A stretch of 64,000 nucleotides of DNA, taken from assembly GCF_015905305.1 (NCBI RefSeq), contig NZ_JADZLQ010000002.1, positions 558,001 to 622,000 on the forward strand. The letters are read 5' to 3'. Of this stretch, positions 59,815 through 64,000 are shown piece after piece. Within the stretch, counting starts at the first letter, position 1. Each line of letters begins with the position of its first letter. The position numbers and the translations under genes are program-made. Source of the DNA: Pinirhizobacter soli. Lineage in GTDB: Bacteria; Pseudomonadota; Gammaproteobacteria; Xanthomonadales; Rhodanobacteraceae. Below the pieces are notes generated by a model. The model was not told the DNA's origin. It made no database searches and saw only the letters and a program-made list of their open reading frames with translations.

Positions 59815-62800
59815 TCAGCCACCATCTCCGAACTTGTACGTGATGCCCACGTAGTACTGGCGCCCGGCGTATTCGAGTTCGTACAGCCGCGCGGTGGTGT
59901 CGCCGCCGAGGTACTGGCGGGCCGTGGATTTGGTCAGGTTGATCACCGACGCGGTCAGCATCAGGTGCTTGTTGAACTCGTAGTCACCGTTCAGATCAAG
60001 CTGGTGGTACGGCCGCGTGTAGATCGGCAGACCGGACGAAAGACCTTGCATGGTGCGGCCCGTCCAGTTGTTGGTGACGCGCAGAAGCAACCCGTTCTTT
60101 TCATAGAACAGCGACACGTTGGCCGCGTATTTGGCGCTGCCGATCAGCTCGGATTTACCCACTGCCGTGTCGCCGAGCGTAACGGGCGTTTCGTTGGTCT
60201 TGTTGAGCGTGTAGTTGGCGATGTAGCCAAAGCCCCAGTCGTAAGTGTGCTGCGTGTAGAGCTCGATGCCCTTGGAGGTGCCCGAACGGCCATTGGCATT
60301 GGTGCTGTACTGCAGGAAGTTCTGCTCGGTGCCGCCGACATCCACGTTGATGTTGTTGACGGTGACCGGGACGACGAAGTTCTTCACCTTCTTCTGGAAC
60401 AGGTCCAGGCCGATCACCGATTCAGGCGCGTAGTACCACTCGCCTGCCAGGTCGAACTGGGTGGCCGTGAAGGGCTTGAGGTCCGCGTTGGCGCCGCTAC
60501 CGTACCAACCCGGCGGCGGTGCGCCGAACTGCTTGCGGTCGTTGTAGTAGTCCACCGTGTTGTTGGTGAGGCTACCCAGCTGGGCAAGGTCGGTGTAGTT
60601 GGCGCGGGCCAGTGCCTGCGAGCCTGCGGCACGCACCACGAAGTCGTTCGGGAGCGTCCAGGCAACGTTGAAGCTCGGCAGCAGCTTGTTGTACCGCTTG
60701 CTGGTGGTGGCGTTGGAGAACGTCTGGATCACCGACTGTTCGCGCGGCAGGTACTGGAAGTCACCCGGAGCGCACGGGCCGCCGGCGATGTTCAGGCCGG
60801 TGGTCGGGCAGATCAGGATGTTGCCGCCCGTATCGTGGTAGTACACCGCGTTGTTGGTGGTGATTTCGTCGGCAACGGTCAGGTTCTGCTTCGTGCTGAC
60901 AAAACGCAGGCCCACATTGCCGCGCAAGGTGTCGGTCTGGAAATTCGCCTGTACGTAGGCTGCCGAGATCTTTTCCTGGATCGAGGATTTATCTTCGGGA
61001 TGGTTGTAGAGCACCCGGTCGTAGGTTGAATTGAGATAGTTGTAGTAGGCCGGGAAATTGATCGCCGGGAAGATGGCGTCGTTGTAGACCTCGGTGTGGC
61101 CACCGAGCGGGCTGGATTCCAGGAAGCCCGCAGGCAGCTGGCCGGCGTTTGGATCGCAGGTCTGGAACTGAAGCTGGGTGCCCTTGCAGTACCAGCGCAG
61201 TTCGTTGTTCACCTGCGAGGCATTGCTGTCGCGGTACTTCACACCGAACTGCAACGACTGCATCCAGCTGTCATCGAAGGCCCAGGTGAAGTCCGCCTGC
61301 GCGAAGTTCTGCGAGTCGGTGGTATTGACCATGTTCGAGCCGGTGGAACCAAGATCCACCTGCCCCGCGCCGGCCAGCATGTTCTGCAGCACGTTGGGCG
61401 AGGCATTGATGGTCGGCTTGCCGTTGAGCGTCCAGGATGCCCCGTTGCTACCGTCCACCCACTGGCCGTCGACGAAGTTGCGCGGCTTGGCAGCCATGCC
61501 CAGTTCCACCGACGGACCACCCGTGGACCACGTGCGGCCGACGTTGAACGTACCGCTGAGATCGCCGCCGTTATCCCACTCGCCTTCCAGGTTGATGGTC
61601 TGGGAGGTGGCCTTTTCGACCGAGTAGTTGCCGTTGAGCCACGGAATTTCGGTGGAGCATACGTCCACCGTCTGCCGCTGCGCGCCGGTGGAGGGATTGG
61701 TCGTGGAGTTACAACCTACCCCGGCGGGCGGAAGGACGTAGTTCGCACCAGTGACCACGGTGTGCGACGGGTCGAACGTCAGGCCATTGGCAGCGAGCAA
61801 CCTGCCCTGCTGGTCGGTGAAGTTCGCGTTGCTGGGCAGCCCCCACTCGGGCACTTCCAGGGTATTGGTGATCTGGGTCTGTTCGCGCTGGAAGCGGAAG
61901 TAATTTCCCGTCAGCAGGAAATGGTCGCTGGGCTTGAACTGCAAGGTGGCCTGGGCGCTCTTGGACTTCAGGTCCAGCTGGTTCCGGCTGGTGGCGAACT
62001 GCTGCGGCATCCAGTAACCGGAATAGCCGTTGCCGGCCTGGTCGACCACGCCGCCACCGGGCCACAGAGCCAGGTTGGGCGCCACGTCGGGGCCATACTG
62101 CTGGCCATGCACGTTCGTCGGCTGATGGGTACATGTGGCCGTATCGACGCAGTCGTTGTCCCACCAGTGCCAGCTGGAAGCATTGGCCGTGTAGTCGATA
62201 TCGCGGCGCTTGAGGTAGGTGCCGGCGACAAGGACGCCGAAGGTCTCGTCCTTGTTCTTCCAGGACCACAACGCTGAGGCCTGGGGGTCTTTCTTGCTGC
62301 TGTTGTCCGAGCCGGTGCCATTGAAGGAGATGAAGCCGTCATTGGCCTTCATTTCCAGCGGACGACGGGTGTGCAGGTCGACGTTGCCGCCGATGCCGCC
62401 CTCATCCAGGCGCGCTTCCAGGCTCTTGTAGAGCTTGATGTCCGAAAACATGTTGGCTGGAATCAACGTGTAGTTGAACGAACGCGTGAGGCCCGCCGAA
62501 GTGTCGGCCGAGGCCACGTAGTTGCCGTTGAGCTCGGTCAGCGTGAGTTCGGGCGCAAGGCCGCGGATGCTGACCGTCTTGCCCTCGCCGGACTCGCGGG
62601 TGATGACCACGCCTGGCACGTGCGCCAGGGCGTCGGCGATGTTCTTGGCGGGAAACTGCGAGATGTTCTGAGCGTTGATCACCTCGACGATGGAATTGGA
62701 ATCCCGCTTGTCCTGCATGTTCTGGTCGACCGACTGGCGGAAGCTGGTGACGACGACCGTTTGCAGGTCTGTTACGTCGCCTTTCTTCCCCTTGTCATCC

Positions 62801-62976
62801 TTCTTGACTGCGGTGCTGTCGGATGTTTGCGGCGACGGCGCAGTTGAGGAAGCAGCGGGCGCATCGGCCTGCGCAAAGGCTATGGCAGGCATTGCCAGGC
62901 AACCCATGGACAAAGTCGCCAGGGCGAGCGCGGTACACAACGGCTTTCGTGAAAACACGTGCGGCAAATGTGTCAT
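59815..62976 (-). CDS. TonB-dependent receptor, Xanthomonas/Caulobacter type
   Basis: A 1053-residue outer-membrane active transporter. Signal peptide from the ATG at 62976 (MTHLPHVFSRKPLCTALALA, ending AFAQA). A short Ser/Thr/Pro region and a TonB box-like QTVVVTSFRQ precede the plug domain (NISQFPAKNIADALAHVPGV, VSIRGLAPELTLTELNG, GGIGGNVDLHTRRPLEM). The barrel ends QYYVGITYKFGDGG, typical of the large TIGR01782-type family. With GH92 next door it likely imports mannose-containing oligosaccharides. LacI-type palindromes lie upstream. An ATG 12 codons earlier is possible but lacks the AGGGAA ribosome site. Confidence 0.95.
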   Translation of the reverse strand: MTHLPHVFSRKPLCTALALATLSMGCLAMPAIAFAQADAPAASSTAPSPQTSDSTAVKKDDKGKKGDVTDLQTVVVTSFRQSVDQNMQDKRDSNSIVEVINAQNISQFPAKNIADALAHVPGVVITRESGEGKTVSIRGLAPELTLTELNGNYVASADTSAGLTRSFNYTLIPANMFSDIKLYKSLEARLDEGGIGGNVDLHTRRPLEMKANDGFISFNGTGSDNSSKKDPQASALWSWKNKDETFGVLVAGTYLKRRDIDYTANASSWHWWDNDCVDTATCTHQPTNVHGQQYGPDVAPNLALWPGGGVVDQAGNGYSGYWMPQQFATSRNQLDLKSKSAQATLQFKPSDHFLLTGNYFRFQREQTQITNTLEVPEWGLPSNANFTDQQGRLLAANGLTFDPSHTVVTGANYVLPPAGVGCNSTTNPSTGAQRQTVDVCSTEIPWLNGNYSVEKATSQTINLEGEWDNGGDLSGTFNVGRTWSTGGPSVELGMAAKPRNFVDGQWVDGSNGASWTLNGKPTINASPNVLQNMLAGAGQVDLGSTGSNMVNTTDSQNFAQADFTWAFDDSWMQSLQFGVKYRDSNASQVNNELRWYCKGTQLQFQTCDPNAGQLPAGFLESSPLGGHTEVYNDAIFPAINFPAYYNYLNSTYDRVLYNHPEDKSSIQEKISAAYVQANFQTDTLRGNVGLRFVSTKQNLTVADEITTNNAVYYHDTGGNILICPTTGLNIAGGPCAPGDFQYLPREQSVIQTFSNATTSKRYNKLLPSFNVAWTLPNDFVVRAAGSQALARANYTDLAQLGSLTNNTVDYYNDRKQFGAPPPGWYGSGANADLKPFTATQFDLAGEWYYAPESVIGLDLFQKKVKNFVVPVTVNNINVDVGGTEQNFLQYSTNANGRSGTSKGIELYTQHTYDWGFGYIANYTLNKTNETPVTLGDTAVGKSELIGSAKYAANVSLFYEKNGLLLRVTNNWTGRTMQGLSSGLPIYTRPYHQLDLNGDYEFNKHLMLTASVINLTKSTARQYLGGDTTARLYELEYAGRQYYVGITYKFGDGG

Positions 62977-63085
62977 TTTTCGTGATTCCCTACTTTCGTT
63001 ATGCGCCTTCAAGTTGGCGCAGTAATCCCCGTTTAATCACGTACTGCGGATTGGCGACTTGTCGCCTCGATTCCTCCCTCTCAAG

Positions 63086-63099
63086 TTGGATCGATCCAA
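63086..63099. promoter_or_regulatory. LacI-type operator-like palindrome, site 1
   Basis: Perfect palindrome TTGGATCGATCCAA centred on CG, the form bound by LacI/GalR-family sugar regulators. It lies 110 nt upstream of the TonB receptor start. Confidence 0.6.
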
Positions 63100-63300
63100 A
63101 ATTTTCGGTATCCGACACCACTCCCCATCAACAGCGGATGCTTTGACTCACTGGAATGCTGGAGCGGACCTCTTTCCCGTCAACCTGTCTGGCTTGAGGT
63201 AGCGACACGTCGGAATGGGCCCGACGCCAACATCCTCGACCCTGCGCGTGCCATCCCTATCGAAATCCCTCGTCACCCTGCGTGACCCGACCGCCTTTAT

Positions 63301-63314
63301 TTGGATCGGTCTAA
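63301..63314. promoter_or_regulatory. LacI-type operator-like palindrome, site 2
   Basis: TTGGATCGGTCTAA matches site 1 at 12 of 14 bases and is 215 bp from it, about 20 helical turns, so looping between the two is feasible. Confidence 0.45.
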
Positions 63315-63502
63315 ATCCCGCTGTTGCAGATTAAGACGCCGAAAACGCAAGCTGTCACGCTGCAATGCAAAAAACGTCATCTGGCCGAAGCTTTTCGGCG
63401 CTATGCGGGGCGCGGAGTGGCCGCGCGAGGAGTGCCGCCGCCATTGAAGTTCCGAAGAACTAAACTTTCTCATTCACCCTTGCTTTGCGTGTTCACCCTT
63501 GC

Positions 63503-64000
63503 TCAGTCCCGCTCCGGCGCGTTGCGGGAAGGTGTTGCACCTTCATCTTTTCGCGCTTCAGCAAGGCCTGAGTTTTCGATCAAGCGTTCAGCCAACGCTT
63601 TGTAGACAGGCTTCGGGCACACCAATGCGGATACGCCGCGCGCGATAAGGCAGGTTGCCAAGATAGGGATGGCCATTTGCCGGTTGGCTGTCAGTTCCAT
63701 GGAAATAACGGCGGCCGTAAGAGGCGCCTGGGTAACGCCCGCCAGATACGCTGCCATGCCTAGCAGCACCACGGCCGAGGTGTCGCTTCCCGGCAAAAGC
63801 GCGGCAATGTTGTTTCCGAACCCCGCGCCCACGGCAAGCGCGGGCGAAAAGATGCCGCCGGGAATACCCGCCCAGTACGACGCAATATTCCCCATCAATT
63901 TCAGCACGCCATAACCGCTTCCGGTCGTGCTTGTTTGGGTCAGGATATCTTTTGCCTGGTCATAGCCGGTTCCATACAGCCCGTCATGGCTGAGCAGGCT
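63503..64000 (-). CDS. CLC-family chloride channel/antiporter, C-terminal part (cut by window edge)
   Basis: The gene enters from the right edge; 165 codons are visible. GIPGGIFSPALAVGAGFGNN is the CLC GGxFxP selectivity segment, followed by LGMAAYLAGVTQAPLTAAVI and ISMELTANRQMAIPILATCL, the last helices of ClcA-type proteins. The protein ends about 40 residues later with a charged tail (AEARKDEGATPSRNAPERD) and has no CBS domains. It either conducts Cl- or exchanges it for H+; the gating glutamate region lies outside the window, so this cannot be judged. Confidence 0.9.
   Translation of the reverse strand, partial: SLLSHDGLYGTGYDQAKDILTQTSTTGSGYGVLKLMGNIASYWAGIPGGIFSPALAVGAGFGNNIAALLPGSDTSAVVLLGMAAYLAGVTQAPLTAAVISMELTANRQMAIPILATCLIARGVSALVCPKPVYKALAERLIENSGLAEARKDEGATPSRNAPERD

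Larger units (their letters stand above)
63013..63502. other. Regulatory intergenic region upstream of the TonB receptor gene
   Basis: About 490 nt with no supportable gene. It holds two LacI-type operator-like palindromes (63086-63099 and 63301-63314) and must carry the receptor promoter. The clc gene ends at 63503 with no clear terminator. Confidence 0.6.

Noticed and set aside
63324-63605. 93-codon plus-strand frame upstream of the TonB receptor gene
   Set aside because: Runs over the operator region and antisense to the clc 3' end; no ribosome site or recognisable domain.

Overview
The window is about 64 kb of G+C-rich gammaproteobacterial chromosome. Gene content points to Xanthomonadales (Lysobacterales), most likely Rhodanobacteraceae of the Luteibacter/Dyella type: fimV-asd-aroC-prmB order, a Xanthomonas/Caulobacter-type TonB receptor beside a GH92 mannosidase, and a lone rsxB directly before nth. 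This placement comes from protein resemblance and gene order, not from a database search.

Layout. 1-4.7 kb: start of fimV, a small exported protein, asd, a 2-hydroxyacid dehydrogenase, aroC and prmB, all on the minus strand. 4.8-11 kb: one giant autotransporter with tandemly duplicated passenger modules. 11.2-29.3 kb: housekeeping genes (psd, a lytic transglycosylase, a HerA-like ATPase, greB, rimO, dcd, apbC, metG, rsxB, nth), ending in a SulP transporter plus beta-carbonic anhydrase pair. 29.4-30.65 kb: a rearranged locus. It holds a porin gene that has lost its 5' half, fused to a 61-bp copy of the nearby sulP gene, and two near-identical promoters that sit so close to their start codons that the transcripts should be leaderless. 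30.8-38.9 kb: a QseB/PmrA-like two-component system followed by a tripartite RND efflux operon; both have 11-bp-period direct repeats of the kind such regulators bind. 39-46.2 kb: phosphate block, with an outer-membrane porin carrying a Pho-box-like site, rnt, and pstSCAB-phoU. 46.2-50.7 kb: a small multidrug resistance (SMR)-family exporter behind a textbook guanidine-II (mini-ykkC) riboswitch, so very probably the guanidinium exporter Gdx; then a small membrane protein, rlmB, rnr and tRNA-Leu(CAG).

50.7-57.3 kb is accessory DNA. It contains a secreted repeat-type protein, two FtsX-type ABC permeases without an ATPase, a VOC-fold protein, A+T-richer membrane and secreted protein genes, a HEPN-like protein (RX4H motif) with a duplicated gene fragment nearby, and a 400-bp stretch crowded with strong inverted repeats. 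57.3-63 kb is a glycan-uptake unit: a TonB receptor and GH92 alpha-mannosidase, with two LacI-type operator-like palindromes upstream. The window ends inside a CLC-type chloride channel gene.

The parts most worth following up are the chimeric porin locus with its twin leaderless promoters, and the hairpin-dense element in front of the HEPN-like gene. All calls are from reading the sequence; no searches or structure predictions were run.
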